DNA from: Microbacterium sp.
GTDB lineage: Bacteria > Actinomycetota > Actinomycetes > Actinomycetales > Microbacteriaceae
Length of the DNA stretch: 64,000 bases
Reading direction: 5' to 3'
Assembly: GCA_017306415.1 (NCBI GenBank)
Contig: JAFKIL010000001.1
Location: forward strand, 620,001-684,000
Position 1 is the first letter of the stretch; every line of letters begins with the position of its first letter. The notes below the pieces were generated by a model. The model made no database searches. It was not told where the DNA came from and saw nothing but the letters and a program-made list of their open reading frames with translations. Made by a program: the position numbers and the translations under genes. This document shows positions 37,326 to 46,776 of this stretch, in pieces.

Positions 37326-38162
37326 GTGACCCCGGCCCCCTCCCCCACGGCCTCATCCACGCCCGCAGACGACGACCTGACGGGTGATCTCGCGCTCGCG
37401 CTGCGGCTTGCGGATGCGGCGGATGCCGCGTCGATGAGCCGCTTCGATGCCCCCGATCTCGACGTGAGCACGAAGGCCGACGCCACGCATGTGACCGAGG
37501 CGGATCTCGCCACCGAGCGCGCGATGCGCGCCATCCTCTCGTCCGAGCGTCCGGGCGACGGCGTGTTCGGCGAGGAGTTCGGCCGCTCGGGATCCTCGTC
37601 CCGGCAATGGATCCTCGATCCGATCGACGGGACCGCGAACTACCTCAAGGGAATCCCGATGTGGGCGACGCTCATCGCGCTCGCCGTCGACGGCGTCCCG
37701 CGCGTGGGTGTCGTGAGCCAGCCCGCCATCGGCCGGCGCTGGTGGGCGGTCACGGGTCACGGCGCGTGGACCAGCGAAGCGGGCGCGACACGACGGATCA
37801 GGGTGTCCGGCGTCGATGAGGTGGCGCGCGCGAGCGCCAGCTTCCAGAGCATCGCGCAGTGGGACGAGTCCGGCCACCTCGACGCACTGCTCCGCCTCTC
37901 GCGCGCGGTGTGGCGGGACCGCGGCTACGGGGACGCGTGGCCGTACATGCTGCTCGCCGAGGGCCGGCTGGAGTTCGTGGCCGAGTTCGGCGTCAAGGAG
38001 TACGACATCGCCTCCCACGTCCCGATCATCGCCGAAGCCGGCGGCCGACTCACGTCGTTCGACGGCGACGACGCGATCGACACGCTCTCTGCGCTCGCGA
38101 CCAACGGCGTCCTCCACGACGACTTCCTGCGCCTTCTGCACCCGCCGCAGGACGCCTCGTGA
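37326..38162 (+). CDS. hisN: Inositol-monophosphatase-family enzyme, probably histidinol-phosphatase
   Basis: A 278-residue Mg-dependent phosphatase. The metal motif GEEFGRSG (near residue 80) and WILDPIDGTANYLKGIPMW (near 97) are intact, as is the C-terminal Asp in KEYDIASHVPIIAEAGG. Actinobacteria use an IMPase-family HisN for the penultimate step of histidine synthesis, and length and motifs fit. An inositol or fructose-bisphosphate phosphatase role cannot be excluded because no his gene is nearby. GTG start with TATCCT six bases upstream. The stop overlaps the next gene (GTGA). Confidence 0.82.
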   Translation: MTPAPSPTASSTPADDDLTGDLALALRLADAADAASMSRFDAPDLDVSTKADATHVTEADLATERAMRAILSSERPGDGVFGEEFGRSGSSSRQWILDPIDGTANYLKGIPMWATLIALAVDGVPRVGVVSQPAIGRRWWAVTGHGAWTSEAGATRRIRVSGVDEVARASASFQSIAQWDESGHLDALLRLSRAVWRDRGYGDAWPYMLLAEGRLEFVAEFGVKEYDIASHVPIIAEAGGRLTSFDGDDAIDTLSALATNGVLHDDFLRLLHPPQDAS

Positions 38163-38752
38163 CCGTGCGGGCCGGCAGCGTGACGGTCCGCGGCGTCGCC
38201 GTCATCGCCGTGCTGGCGCTGGCCGTCACCGGTCTGGCGGCCTGCACCGGCTCCACCTCACCGCGTGACTCCTCCTCGCCCACCTCGACCGCGCGCCCGT
38301 CGTCGCCGGTCGCGACGCCCGACACCACGCCTGCGTCGACACCCGCCGCGGATCCGACGTGCGACACGATCATCCCGTCCACCACGGTCGCATCGCTCGA
38401 GAACGCCGGCTGGACCTCGCAGCAGGATCCGTTCTACATCGGCGAGACCAAGGTCGACGGGGGGATGCAGTGCACGTGGGGCGACGCGAGCGTGGCCAGC
38501 GACCACGTCCAGATCTACGGGTGGGCGCCGATCGGCGCGGACCAGGCGGCGGCCGCGAAGAAGGATCTCCTCAGCCAGGGCTGGCGCGAGGTCGACGCCG
38601 ACGGCTCCGTGTACATCACCGCGGGCAAGGACATGATCATGGACCCCGACGACCAGGGCTACGGGATGACGTACCGCTTCGGCGACGGCTGGGTCACCGT
38701 CGCCGACACGAAGCAGGGCCTCGTTCTCGTGGAGTGGCCCCCCGCGCATTGA
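38159..38752 (+). CDS. Secreted lipoprotein, unknown function
   Basis: A 197-residue lipoprotein. The N-terminal helix ends in a lipobox LAAC near residue 29, followed by a Ser/Thr/Pro-rich linker to about residue 65 and a globular domain with two Cys (PTCDTI and MQCTWGD) that may form a disulfide. Its GTG start overlaps the hisN-like stop by 4 bp, giving translational coupling although the products act in different compartments. Family not recognised. Confidence 0.8.
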   Translation: MTVRAGSVTVRGVAVIAVLALAVTGLAACTGSTSPRDSSSPTSTARPSSPVATPDTTPASTPAADPTCDTIIPSTTVASLENAGWTSQQDPFYIGETKVDGGMQCTWGDASVASDHVQIYGWAPIGADQAAAAKKDLLSQGWREVDADGSVYITAGKDMIMDPDDQGYGMTYRFGDGWVTVADTKQGLVLVEWPPAH

Positions 38753-38840
38753 CCCTCGGCTCCTCGGCAATGGGGAATTCACCCCATCGCGCGAACCACG
38801 GAGGCCCGCCTAGGGTGAGAGCGAGCCGAGGGGAGACGGC

Positions 38841-39911
38841 ATGGCGTTCGAGGGCATGGACATCGCCGAGGTCCGCTCGTTCGCTTCCGCCGTGGCGGCC
38901 GCCGCGGATGCGCTCGACGCGGCGGCCGATCGACTCGACGGCGAACTCGTGCGCAGCCCGTGGATGGGGCCGGATGCCGCGCGCTTCCGCTCCGAGTGGA
39001 CGGGCTCCCACCGCGGGGCGCTGCGCAGCACGGCCACGAGACTCCGCGCCGTGCAGCGCCTCCTGATCGCACAGGCTGACGATCAGGAGCGCACGTCAGG
39101 CACGGGCGGTGGGAGCACGCTCGCCGACCACGGGGTTGGTCGCCTCGGCGCGTCCCGCGGGGGTGGAGGGGTCCCGGCCACCGTCGGCGGAGGCACCGAC
39201 ATCTGGGGCTCGCTGGCGCCGGTGCCGCGGACGCTCACCGGCTTGATCCCGGGGCTGCAGGGCGCCGTCGGCGACGCCGCCGATCTGGCGATGGGCGCTC
39301 CCCTCCTCGGCGGCCTCATCTCCGCGGGCTTCGGCTTCCAGTACGTCAAGGGCCAGGACTTCTACACCACGAACCAGACGTCGATCCAGAGCCACCTCGG
39401 CTTCATGGATGCGTTCGATCAGGCCGGGTTCGCCGGGGGCATGGATCTCGACGACTCCACGAGCGAATTCAGCTACGGCGGCCGCGACTACCGCCTGGAG
39501 TTGTGGAAGGGCAGCTACGGGGCCGGATCGGCCTTCGGCGGCGAGGTGGGACTCTACATCCGCGATCCGTCGAAGGACCTCCTCCAATCACCGGGTCAGG
39601 CGATCGACGGCTTCTACCCGGCGGCCGACCCGGCCGACCGCATCCGGATCGTCCAATCGATCTACGACGTGCACACCGGCGAGACCTACTTCACGAGCGA
39701 CGGTCATCAGACGCTCGGAGAGGACCAGTACTGGAACGCGGCGATCCGCACGACCCCCGGGCTCGACAAGAGCGACCTCGGTCAGCGCGGAACCCTCTAC
39801 GTCGACGATCCCGGACTCCGGCAGGCGATGGGCGCAGCGATGGCACGCGAGGGCGTTGCGGTCCGCATCGACGACGCGGCCGGGACCGTCGTCTACGACT
39901 GGGGTCGATAG
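38841..39911 (+). CDS. WXG100-like protein with DUF4474-like C-terminal domain
   Basis: A 356-residue protein. Residues 1-95 form a helical hairpin with the WXG signature W41-M42-G43 in SPWMGPDAARFRSEW, which fits the W-x-G...A..F...W pattern of WXG100 proteins exported by type VII systems. A Gly-rich linker (residues 90-115) and a hydrophobic stretch (MGAPLLGGLISAGFGF, near 160) follow. The C-terminal domain from about 170 contains FSYGGRDYRLELWKGSYG and GGEVGLYIRDPS, resembling what I remember of DUF4474. No secretion signal peptide. GAGGGGAGA precedes the ATG. It could be a type VII substrate or a cell-surface effector. No partner WXG gene or EccC-type ATPase is in the window. Confidence 0.78.
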   Translation: MAFEGMDIAEVRSFASAVAAAADALDAAADRLDGELVRSPWMGPDAARFRSEWTGSHRGALRSTATRLRAVQRLLIAQADDQERTSGTGGGSTLADHGVGRLGASRGGGGVPATVGGGTDIWGSLAPVPRTLTGLIPGLQGAVGDAADLAMGAPLLGGLISAGFGFQYVKGQDFYTTNQTSIQSHLGFMDAFDQAGFAGGMDLDDSTSEFSYGGRDYRLELWKGSYGAGSAFGGEVGLYIRDPSKDLLQSPGQAIDGFYPAADPADRIRIVQSIYDVHTGETYFTSDGHQTLGEDQYWNAAIRTTPGLDKSDLGQRGTLYVDDPGLRQAMGAAMAREGVAVRIDDAAGTVVYDWGR

Positions 39912-39938
39912 TTCGCCCGAGGGTGGGACAATGCACGC

Positions 39939-40160
39939 ATGTCCAGCGCAGAGCCCCTCATGCCCCCGCACCCGCAGCCCGCGGTGACACCCGCCGACAT
40001 CGACGACGACCACGACGTGGACATCCTGCCCGATGGCCCCGCGGAGACAAACCCGGCGGAAGAGGCACCCGGGCGGTTCCCCGCCAATCCCGCGTTCCAC
40101 ACACCCGTCCCGGGCGAGGTCCTCACCGAGGACGAGCTCGAGGAGGACCTCGGAGCGTAG
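39939..40160 (+). CDS. Small acidic protein, unknown function
   Basis: A 73-residue protein with Asp/Glu-rich composition (DIDDDHDVDILPDG near residue 20; LTEDELEEDLGA at the end) and many prolines, predicted disordered, with no helix or membrane segment. GACAAT sits six bases before the ATG. It follows the WXG-like gene by 27 bp in the same direction. An immunity or chaperone role is conceivable but nothing in the sequence shows it. It is too short for firm proof that it is coding, though codon usage is normal. Confidence 0.6.
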   Translation: MSSAEPLMPPHPQPAVTPADIDDDHDVDILPDGPAETNPAEEAPGRFPANPAFHTPVPGEVLTEDELEEDLGA

Positions 40161-40200
40161 CAAGCGCCGCCTGCGACGCCGGGCGTGACAAGATCGCCGG

Positions 40201-41052
40201 ATGACCCATCGCCTCCCCCGCACGATCGTCCTCACGGGCGCCTCCGACGGCATCGGCGCCGCAGCCGCCCGTCAGCTCGCCGGAAACGGCGACCGGCTGC
40301 TCCTCGTCGGGCGTTCCCGCGAGAAGACCGCGGCAGTGGCGAAGGAGGTCGCGTCGGAGTATTTCGTCGCGGATTTCGCCGAGCTGGACCAGGTCCGCGA
40401 CCTGGCGGATCGGCTCATCACCGCGACCGACGGGATCGACGTCCTCGCCAACAACGCCGGCGGGATCTTCGGCCGCCGTGCGGTGACGGTCGACGGCCAC
40501 GAGAAGACGCTGCAGGTGAACCACCTGGCGCCGTTCCTGCTCACCACCCTGCTCCTGGACCCGCTTCGCTCCGGTCAGGGTGTCGTCGTCAACACCGCCA
40601 GCTCCGCGGCCAGGAGGCTGGCGCGATTCGACATCGCAGACCTCGAGGCCGAGCATTCGTACAGCCCGAACACCGCGTACGGCAATGCGAAGCTGGCCGA
40701 CATCCTTTTCACGCGCGGACTGCATGCACGCCACGGCGGTGACGGCATCCGCACCGTCGCATTCGATCCGGGCAATGTACGGACGAACTTCGCGTCCGAC
40801 AGCACCAGCATCCTGAGGCTCGCCTACCGGACGCCCCTCAGCCGCCTGTTTCTCATCTCACCCGAGAAGGGCGGCGCGAATCTCGTGTTCTTCGTCGACG
40901 GCGAACCCGGTATCACCTGGCAGCCCGACACGTTCTACACCGAGACCGCGCCTGCGGGCCCCCATCGCACCAACCCGCTCGTCCACGACGACGCGCTCGT
41001 CGACGAGCTCTGGCACCGCAGCGCGGAGATGGTGGGCCTCCCCGCCGACTAG
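40201..41052 (+). CDS. SDR-family oxidoreductase
   Basis: A 283-residue short-chain dehydrogenase. The cofactor motif is TGASDGIG near residue 13, NNAG near 85 and the catalytic Tyr-Lys pair in SPNTAYGNAKLAD near 160. The absence of an acidic residue after beta2 (VGRSREK) suggests NADP. It resembles retinol-dehydrogenase-like members that act on hydrophobic alcohols, but the substrate is open. It converges with the hydrolase gene, overlapping it by 4 bp. Confidence 0.88.
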   Translation: MTHRLPRTIVLTGASDGIGAAAARQLAGNGDRLLLVGRSREKTAAVAKEVASEYFVADFAELDQVRDLADRLITATDGIDVLANNAGGIFGRRAVTVDGHEKTLQVNHLAPFLLTTLLLDPLRSGQGVVVNTASSAARRLARFDIADLEAEHSYSPNTAYGNAKLADILFTRGLHARHGGDGIRTVAFDPGNVRTNFASDSTSILRLAYRTPLSRLFLISPEKGGANLVFFVDGEPGITWQPDTFYTETAPAGPHRTNPLVHDDALVDELWHRSAEMVGLPAD

Positions 41053-41873
41053 GACTCGGCGAGCTCCGGCTCGCGCTCCGCGATCCACTGCAGCGCGAGG
41101 TCGGCGACGTCCGTCCAGCCGGAGTCCATGGTCAGCGAGTGCCCGCGGCCCTCGACCTCCAGGAAGTCCGTGCGCGACGGGTTGTCGGCGTATAGCTTCA
41201 CGACAGCCTGGGTGACCTTGAGCGGCACCACGTGATCTTCGGTGCCGGACATCAGCAGCAGCGGCCCGCGCACCGCGTGGTGCGTGTCGACCGCGGCCGG
41301 CGACTCGCGCACGAAGGTCGCGGTGGCGTCCTCGAACAGGGGGCGGCCCGGTCCGGGGATCGTCCACCGCGCGAACAGCTCGTCGGACTCCTCCTGGCTG
41401 ACGGCGTTGCCGAAGCTGTACCGGAACTGCTCCGCGGTGAGCGCCACCGTCCGCTTGCGGTTCGCGGGGTTGCCGAGGACCGGCAGGGCGGAGCGCAACT
41501 GGGCGAACGGCAGGATCTTCACGCCCTTCACGGGTGCCGGGTCGATCGCCACGGCGGCGACGGCGAAGCCCTTCGCGAGGAGCTCCTGGGCGATCAGGCC
41601 GCCGAATGAATGGCCGATCACGATCGGCTTCACCGGCATGGCGTCGACGATGTCGGCGTAGTGACGGCAGATGGCCGCGATCCCCACATCGTCGAGGCCC
41701 GACGGATCGTCGCGGGTCGCCTGGACGGTGTCGCCGTCACCCGGCCAGCCAGGGGCGCTCGTGGTGTAGCCGTGCTCCTCGAAGAGGTCCTGCCATGCGC
41801 GCCACGCGCTCGAGTGGATCCACAGGCCGTGGATGAAGAGGACGGGGTATCGCTGGGGACCGTGCTCGGACAT
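41049..41873 (-). CDS. Alpha/beta-hydrolase
   Basis: A 274-residue alpha/beta-hydrolase. The oxyanion motif is VLFIHGLWIHSSAW near residue 11, the nucleophile elbow GHSFGG near residue 87, Asp in SGTEDHVVP near 218 and His in EGRGHSLTMD near 248. AAGGAG precedes the ATG. It is 19 bp downstream of an SDR gene in the same direction, so they form an operon, probably under the nearby TetR gene. Confidence 0.88.
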   Translation of the reverse strand: MSEHGPQRYPVLFIHGLWIHSSAWRAWQDLFEEHGYTTSAPGWPGDGDTVQATRDDPSGLDDVGIAAICRHYADIVDAMPVKPIVIGHSFGGLIAQELLAKGFAVAAVAIDPAPVKGVKILPFAQLRSALPVLGNPANRKRTVALTAEQFRYSFGNAVSQEESDELFARWTIPGPGRPLFEDATATFVRESPAAVDTHHAVRGPLLLMSGTEDHVVPLKVTQAVVKLYADNPSRTDFLEVEGRGHSLTMDSGWTDVADLALQWIAEREPELAES

Positions 41874-41892
41874 GGTGTGCTCCTTGCGTTTC

Positions 41893-42678
41893 TCAGAGGG
41901 TGGGGATGAGGCCGCCGTCGATGCGGAAGTCGGCGCCCGTGACGTTTCCGAACCGGTCGCTCGCGAGGACGAGCACGAGATCCGCGACCTCCTCGGGTCG
42001 CGTGAAGCGTCCGGTCACCGCCGCGGCGGCGGCTCCTGCCGCGACCTCGTCCGGCGAACCGCCGCCCGCGCGCGCGACCGACTGCGCCACGCCGTTCTCG
42101 CCGAGCCACAGGTCGGTCGCGACGGGCCCCGGGCTGATCGTGTTCACGCGGATGCCGTGCGCGCCGAGCTCCTTCGACAGCGACTTGCTCAGATTGCTCA
42201 GCGCCGCCTTGGCCGCCGAGTAGTCGATGACGAGGGGATCGGGCAGCGCCGCGTTCACGGAGCTCACGGTGACGATGCTCCCCCCACCGCGCCGCGTCAG
42301 CTCGGGGATCGCGGCGCGGATCGTGCGCACGGCAGCGATCAGCGTGAGGGTGAGGGAATCGTCCCAGTCCGCGTCCGACACGCTCGCGAAGCCGTCCGGC
42401 CTCGGCGACACCGCGCCGACGTTGTTCACGACGATGTCGATCCCTCCCCCGGCCGCCGCACGATCGACGAGGGCTGCGGGGCCTGCGGCCGTGGCGAGAT
42501 CGACGGCGACGAAGTCGACCTCGCCCGCCTCCGTCAGGGCCGCCAGCTCCGGGCTGAGCGATCGCGCGGCCGCGACGACGTGGGCACCTTCGGCGACGAG
42601 CGCGCGGACGGTCGCGAGGCCGATGCCCTTGCTCGCTCCGGTGACCACCGCGCGCTTGCCGTTGAGGTGGAGATCCAT
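41893..42678 (-). CDS. SDR-family oxidoreductase
   Basis: A 261-residue SDR with TGASKGIG near residue 12, NNVG (a common variant of NNAG) near 88, and catalytic Ser/Tyr/Lys in SSVNAALPDPLVIDYSAAK near 145-160. The C-terminus reads NVTGADFRIDGGLIPTL, typical of glucose- and 3-oxoacyl-reductase-like members. ATG 42678 is used; an ATG 15 bases upstream is possible. It leads an operon with the hydrolase and diverges from TetR across a NemR-like box. Confidence 0.88.
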   Translation of the reverse strand: MDLHLNGKRAVVTGASKGIGLATVRALVAEGAHVVAAARSLSPELAALTEAGEVDFVAVDLATAAGPAALVDRAAAGGGIDIVVNNVGAVSPRPDGFASVSDADWDDSLTLTLIAAVRTIRAAIPELTRRGGGSIVTVSSVNAALPDPLVIDYSAAKAALSNLSKSLSKELGAHGIRVNTISPGPVATDLWLGENGVAQSVARAGGGSPDEVAAGAAAAAVTGRFTRPEEVADLVLVLASDRFGNVTGADFRIDGGLIPTL

Positions 42679-42728
42679 CGGGTGCCGTCCCATCGCCGGA
42701 GTGAACACGTTCGAGAGTCACCGCGAGG

Positions 42729-42744
42729 TAGACGGACCGGTCTA
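42729..42744. promoter_or_regulatory. TetR operator resembling a NemR box
   Basis: TAGACGGACCGGTCTA: outer arms TAGAC and GTCTA are a perfect inverted repeat around a six-base centre. The form TAGAC-N6-GTCTA is shared by NemR/AcuR-type TetR regulators. It lies between the divergent SDR and TetR genes. Confidence 0.65.
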
Positions 42745-42799
42745 TCCGCGTCGTGTGAGAGTATGGCGCAGGAAGGCGATCGAGGGCAAGGGGGCGGCG

Positions 42800-43360
42800 G
42801 TGACGGATTCTCCGGCGAGGGAGCGGATCCTCCGCACGGCGACGGCGCTCTTCATCTCGACCGGCATCCGCGTCGTCGGCGTCGACCGCCTGATCGCCGA
42901 ATCCGGCGTGGCGCGCGCCACCTTCTTCCGCCACTTCCCCACCAAGGACGACCTCGTGGTGGCCTTCCTCGAGTCGCAGGCGGCCGACGCCCGGCGCGAG
43001 CTCACGCGCATCCGCTCGGAGCGTCCCGGCGGCGCACGCGCGCTGCTCGCCGAGATCGCGACCGGCGCGAAGATGGGCATGGAATGCACCGGTTTCCGCG
43101 GGTGCGAGTTCATCAACACGGCGGCCGAGTACAGCGATCCCGACCACATCACCCGCGTCGTCGTCGACCGGCACCGCGCATGGGTCCGCGACATCATGGT
43201 GGACGCACTCGAGGAGCTGGGACATCCCACACCGTTCGCGACAGCCGAGGTGCTGTTCACGATGCGCACGGGTGCGATCGTGGCATCGTCGCTCGAGGGC
43301 TTCCACGACCCGGACGGGGCGTTCGATCGCGCCTGGTGGGCCCTCGTGGACCAGTCCTGA
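42800..43360 (+). CDS. TetR-family transcriptional regulator
   Basis: A 186-residue TetR protein with N-terminal HTH (ARERILRTATALFISTGIRVVGVDRLIAESGVARATFFRHF, shown here only as the motif RATFFRHFPTKDDLV for the recognition helix). The effector domain contains MECTGFRGCEF with two Cys, reminiscent of reactive-electrophile sensors. The GTG at 42800 has GGGG at ribosome distance. It diverges from the SDR-hydrolase operon and precedes the amine oxidase. Electrophile or aldehyde sensing is a guess based on the NemR-like box and the cysteines. Confidence 0.9.
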   Translation: MTDSPARERILRTATALFISTGIRVVGVDRLIAESGVARATFFRHFPTKDDLVVAFLESQAADARRELTRIRSERPGGARALLAEIATGAKMGMECTGFRGCEFINTAAEYSDPDHITRVVVDRHRAWVRDIMVDALEELGHPTPFATAEVLFTMRTGAIVASSLEGFHDPDGAFDRAWWALVDQS

Positions 43361-43390
43361 CCCGGGTCGCGCGACCGCGAGCCGCTTCGG

Positions 43391-43396
43391 TAGCGT
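43391..43396 (+). promoter_or_regulatory. -10 element TAGCGT, leaderless start at 43403
   Basis: TAGCGT, six bases (CGGACC), ATG at 43403. Confidence 0.5.
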
Positions 43397-43402
43397 CGGA
43401 CC

Positions 43403-44740
43403 ATGGAGCACTTCGACACGATCATCGTCGGTGCGGGCGTGTCGGGCCTCACCGCCGCGCGCCTGCTCATGCGATCCGGGCGCCGTGTGGTCGTCGTCGA
43501 GGCCCGGGATCGGGTCGGCGGACGGGTGCACACCGATCGGACGGACGGACTCGCCACCGACCTCGGCGCCTCCTGGATCCACGGCGTCGACGGCAGCCCC
43601 GTCGCGGCGGCGGCGGAGGCGTTCGGGATGCGGACGGTCGAGTTCACCGTCGGGGGCTATCAGCCCGACAGCCGCCCGATCGCCCACTACGGCCCGGACG
43701 GCGTGCGGCTGAGCGCGGACGTCGCACGGCGCTACGTCGAGGACATCCACGCCGTCGACGCGACGCTCGCCGGCGTGATCGCGTCCTCGGCTCCGGACGC
43801 CTCCTACCGCGACGTCACCGAGGAGGCGCTCGCCCGACAGGGGTGGGACGCGAACCGGACCCAGCGCGTGCGCGAGTACCTCGAGCACCGCTCGGAGGAG
43901 CAGTACGGCGCGTGGATCGACGACCTCGCCGCACACGGGCTCGACGACGACGTCGTGGACGGCGACGAAGTGGTCTTCCCTGACGGCTACGACCGCCTGC
44001 CCGTCGCCCTCGCAGAGGGGCTCGACGTCCGTCTCGGCCAGGTCGTCTCGCGCGTGGCATGGTCGGCGGATGGCGTCGTCGTCACGACCGATCGCGGTGA
44101 CTTCGCCGCGCGGGACGCGGTCGTGACGGTGCCCGTCGGCGTCCTGCGGTCCGAGGACTTCGTCATCGACCCGCCGTTGCCCGAGCCGAACGCGGGTGCG
44201 CTCGGCCGGCTCACGATGAACGCGTTCGAGAAGGTGTTCCTCCGGTTCCCGACCCGGTTCTGGGACGACGACGTCTATGCCATCCGCCAGCAGGGTTCCG
44301 AGGGGGCCTGGTGGCACTCCTGGTACGACCTCACCGCGCTGCACGGCGTCCCGACCCTGCTGACCTTCGCCGCGGGACCGGCCGCGCTCGCGACACGCGA
44401 CTGGGACGACGATCGGGCCGCCGCCTCCGTCCTGGCGCAGCTGCGGCGCCTCTACGGCGACCGCGTCGTGGCGCCCACCCGGGTCGATGTCACCCACTGG
44501 CAGGACGACCCGTTCGCACGCGGCTCCTACGCCTACATGACCGTCGGCTCGACCACCCGCGACCACGACGACCTCGCGACGCCCGTGGGCGGCGTGCTGC
44601 ACCTGGCCGGCGAGGCGACGTGGACCGACGACCCCGCGACCGTGACGGCGGCGCTGTGCTCGGGCCACCGCGCCGCGGAGAGCATCGTCGGTCGCGACAT
44701 CCCGATCGACGAGCTGTGGAGCGGCACGCGCCTCAGCTGA
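43403..44740 (+). CDS. Flavin-containing amine oxidase
   Basis: A 445-residue FAD-dependent amine oxidase. The dinucleotide motif [11 protein letters not shown] starts near residue 9, with the second GG motif [10 protein letters not shown] near 38 and ASWIHG near 55. The C-terminal motif [23 protein letters not shown] is the FAD-contact region of polyamine and monoamine oxidases. There is no signal peptide, so it is cytoplasmic. A leaderless TAGCGT promoter separates it from TetR. It converges on the amino-acid transporter (8-bp overlap), and amine or polyamine catabolism would fit that neighbour. Confidence 0.9.
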   Translation: MEHFDTIIVGAGVSGLTAARLLMRSGRRVVVVEARDRVGGRVHTDRTDGLATDLGASWIHGVDGSPVAAAAEAFGMRTVEFTVGGYQPDSRPIAHYGPDGVRLSADVARRYVEDIHAVDATLAGVIASSAPDASYRDVTEEALARQGWDANRTQRVREYLEHRSEEQYGAWIDDLAAHGLDDDVVDGDEVVFPDGYDRLPVALAEGLDVRLGQVVSRVAWSADGVVVTTDRGDFAARDAVVTVPVGVLRSEDFVIDPPLPEPNAGALGRLTMNAFEKVFLRFPTRFWDDDVYAIRQQGSEGAWWHSWYDLTALHGVPTLLTFAAGPAALATRDWDDDRAAASVLAQLRRLYGDRVVAPTRVDVTHWQDDPFARGSYAYMTVGSTTRDHDDLATPVGGVLHLAGEATWTDDPATVTAALCSGHRAAESIVGRDIPIDELWSGTRLS

Positions 44741-46697
44741 CGTGGATGATGGGCCGCCGCCGCGGGTCCTTCTCCGCCTCCCGGAGCACTTCGCGGGCCA
44801 CCGGGGCGATCTCCCCATTCCCGAACAGCAGGAACCGGAGCATGTTCGAGACCGGATTGCCCTCGTTCCACTCGAAGTAGGCCTCGGGCACGACGCCCGT
44901 CTCGTCGCGGATCTTCAGCAGGACCGCCGCCAGCGTGTTCGGGATGCTGGCACTGCGGACGCGCAGCACCCGGTAGCCGTCGACCTCGACGCCGCGGACG
45001 TCGAGGTCCTCCTCGAACTCCGACGAGTCGGTGGGGTAGACCTCGAGGAAGAGCACCCGCGACTCCCGCGGGATGTGCGAGTACTTCCGCTCGTCCTCGC
45101 TCTTTTTGCGGTACTCGTACTCGCTGCCGTCCTCCGGCTCGTGCGCGATCACCCGGATGACGCCGTGCGCGGCATCGTCGACGACGAAGGTGCGGGCCGC
45201 GTCGTCGAGGTCCACGACGGTCGCGCGGATCTCGAACGCCCGCCCGATCCGCGACACGGCCGAGACGACGAGGATCGCCACGATGAAGATCGCCGCGATG
45301 CGGATGCCGTCCGGCCGCTCGACGACGTTGACGACGGTCGTGTACAGAAAGACCACCGAGATGACCGCGAACCCGATCATCGCCGCGCGCTGCCCCTTGC
45401 GCCATGCCGACAGCGTGACCGCGACGGAGGCCGACGTGATCAGGACCAGCACGCCGGTGGCGTAGGCGCCCCCCTGGGCGTCGACGTTCGCGTCGAACAC
45501 CAGGGTGATGATGAACGCGATCCCGGTGAGCACGAGCACGAGCGGTCGGACCGCCTTCGTCCACTGCGGCGCCATCCCATACCGCGGCAGGTACCGCGGG
45601 ATGATGTTCAGCAGGCCCGCCATCGCGGAGGCGCCGGCGAACCACAGGATGCAGATCGTGCTGAGGTCGTAGACGGTGCCGAACCCGGCGCCCAGGTACT
45701 CATGGGCCAGGTAGGCGATCGCGCGGCCGTTCGCGCTGCCGCCCGGCTGGAACTCCTTCTGCGGGATGAGCACCGTCGTGACGAAGCTCGAGGTGATCAG
45801 GAATGCGCTCATGATGAGCGCCGCGGTGGTGAGGAGCTTCTTCGCGCCGGCGATCCGCCCCCTGGGCTCCGCTGCGGTGTCGTCGGCGCGGCCGCGGATC
45901 TGCGGCATGACGGCGACGCCGGTCTCGAATCCGGACAGGCCCAGCGCGAGCTTCGGGAAGACCAGCAGGGCGATGCCCACGATCAGCGCGGGGTTTCCGT
46001 GCTGCGTCATGAGGGCCGCCCCCCAGTCGGTGACGACGGCGGGGTGCCCCACGACGTGGAACATGGCCACCACGATGACGATGAGGTTGAGGGCGAGGTA
46101 GACCGCCACCAGCACGACGGCGATGCCGATCGCCTCGCGGAACCCGCGCAGGAACACGATCCCGAGGAGCGCGATCAGAGCCAGCGTGATCGGGACTTCG
46201 TTGCCGTGGAACCACGCGGGCGCGAAGGGGTTCTCCACGGCGTGGGCGGTGGCATCCGCCGCCGACAGGGTGATCGTGATCATGAAGTCGGTCGCGGCGA
46301 ACCCGAGGAGGACGAGGACGAAGAGCTTCCCCGCCCACCACGGCAGCGAATGCTCCAGCATCGCGATCGAGCCGGAGCCCTTGAAGCTCTCGCGAGCGAC
46401 GCGCCGGTACACGGGCAGCGCGCCGAACAGCGTGATGGCGACGAGGACGAGGGTGGCGATCGGCGAGATGAGCCCCGCCGCGAGCGCCGCGATGGCGGGC
46501 TGGTAGCCGAGCGTAGAGAAGTAGTCGACGCCGGTCAGGCACATCACGCGCCACCACGAATGGGTCTTCTCCGAGCCCTGCCCGTGCGGCCCCTGGTGGG
46601 AGCCTCGCGCGTCGACGAGGCCCTCGAGCATCCACCGCCGCAGCCGGTGGGTGGGAACGGGAGCGGTGTCGCTCGAGACGGCTTCCAACGAGGACAT
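44733..46697 (-). CDS. APC-superfamily amino-acid transporter with large C-terminal domain
   Basis: A 654-residue protein with about 12 membrane helices from residue 45 to 480. Conserved features include [16 protein letters not shown] in TM1 and [12 protein letters not shown] in the TM6 region. A cytoplasmic domain of about 170 residues follows, with [20 protein letters not shown] and [19 protein letters not shown]. This long form is a known actinobacterial APC subfamily of unclear substrate. AGGGATC precedes the ATG. The C-terminal domain may be regulatory. It ends inside the amine oxidase gene on the other strand. Confidence 0.88.
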   Translation of the reverse strand: MSSLEAVSSDTAPVPTHRLRRWMLEGLVDARGSHQGPHGQGSEKTHSWWRVMCLTGVDYFSTLGYQPAIAALAAGLISPIATLVLVAITLFGALPVYRRVARESFKGSGSIAMLEHSLPWWAGKLFVLVLLGFAATDFMITITLSAADATAHAVENPFAPAWFHGNEVPITLALIALLGIVFLRGFREAIGIAVVLVAVYLALNLIVIVVAMFHVVGHPAVVTDWGAALMTQHGNPALIVGIALLVFPKLALGLSGFETGVAVMPQIRGRADDTAAEPRGRIAGAKKLLTTAALIMSAFLITSSFVTTVLIPQKEFQPGGSANGRAIAYLAHEYLGAGFGTVYDLSTICILWFAGASAMAGLLNIIPRYLPRYGMAPQWTKAVRPLVLVLTGIAFIITLVFDANVDAQGGAYATGVLVLITSASVAVTLSAWRKGQRAAMIGFAVISVVFLYTTVVNVVERPDGIRIAAIFIVAILVVSAVSRIGRAFEIRATVVDLDDAARTFVVDDAAHGVIRVIAHEPEDGSEYEYRKKSEDERKYSHIPRESRVLFLEVYPTDSSEFEEDLDVRGVEVDGYRVLRVRSASIPNTLAAVLLKIRDETGVVPEAYFEWNEGNPVSNMLRFLLFGNGEIAPVAREVLREAEKDPRRRPIIHVS

Positions 46698-46776
46698 CGG
46701 TCCGATCCCTTCGACGCGGCGAGCGGCGGCTCGCACTCGGATTATGCCGCCCGCAGCGTCGCAACGAGAAACCGGA

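Noticed and set aside
38841-40160. A toxin/immunity pair
   Set aside because: The WXG hairpin and small acidic neighbour invite this, but no nuclease, deaminase or similar toxin motif is visible and no type VII genes are present. Kept as an open finding only.
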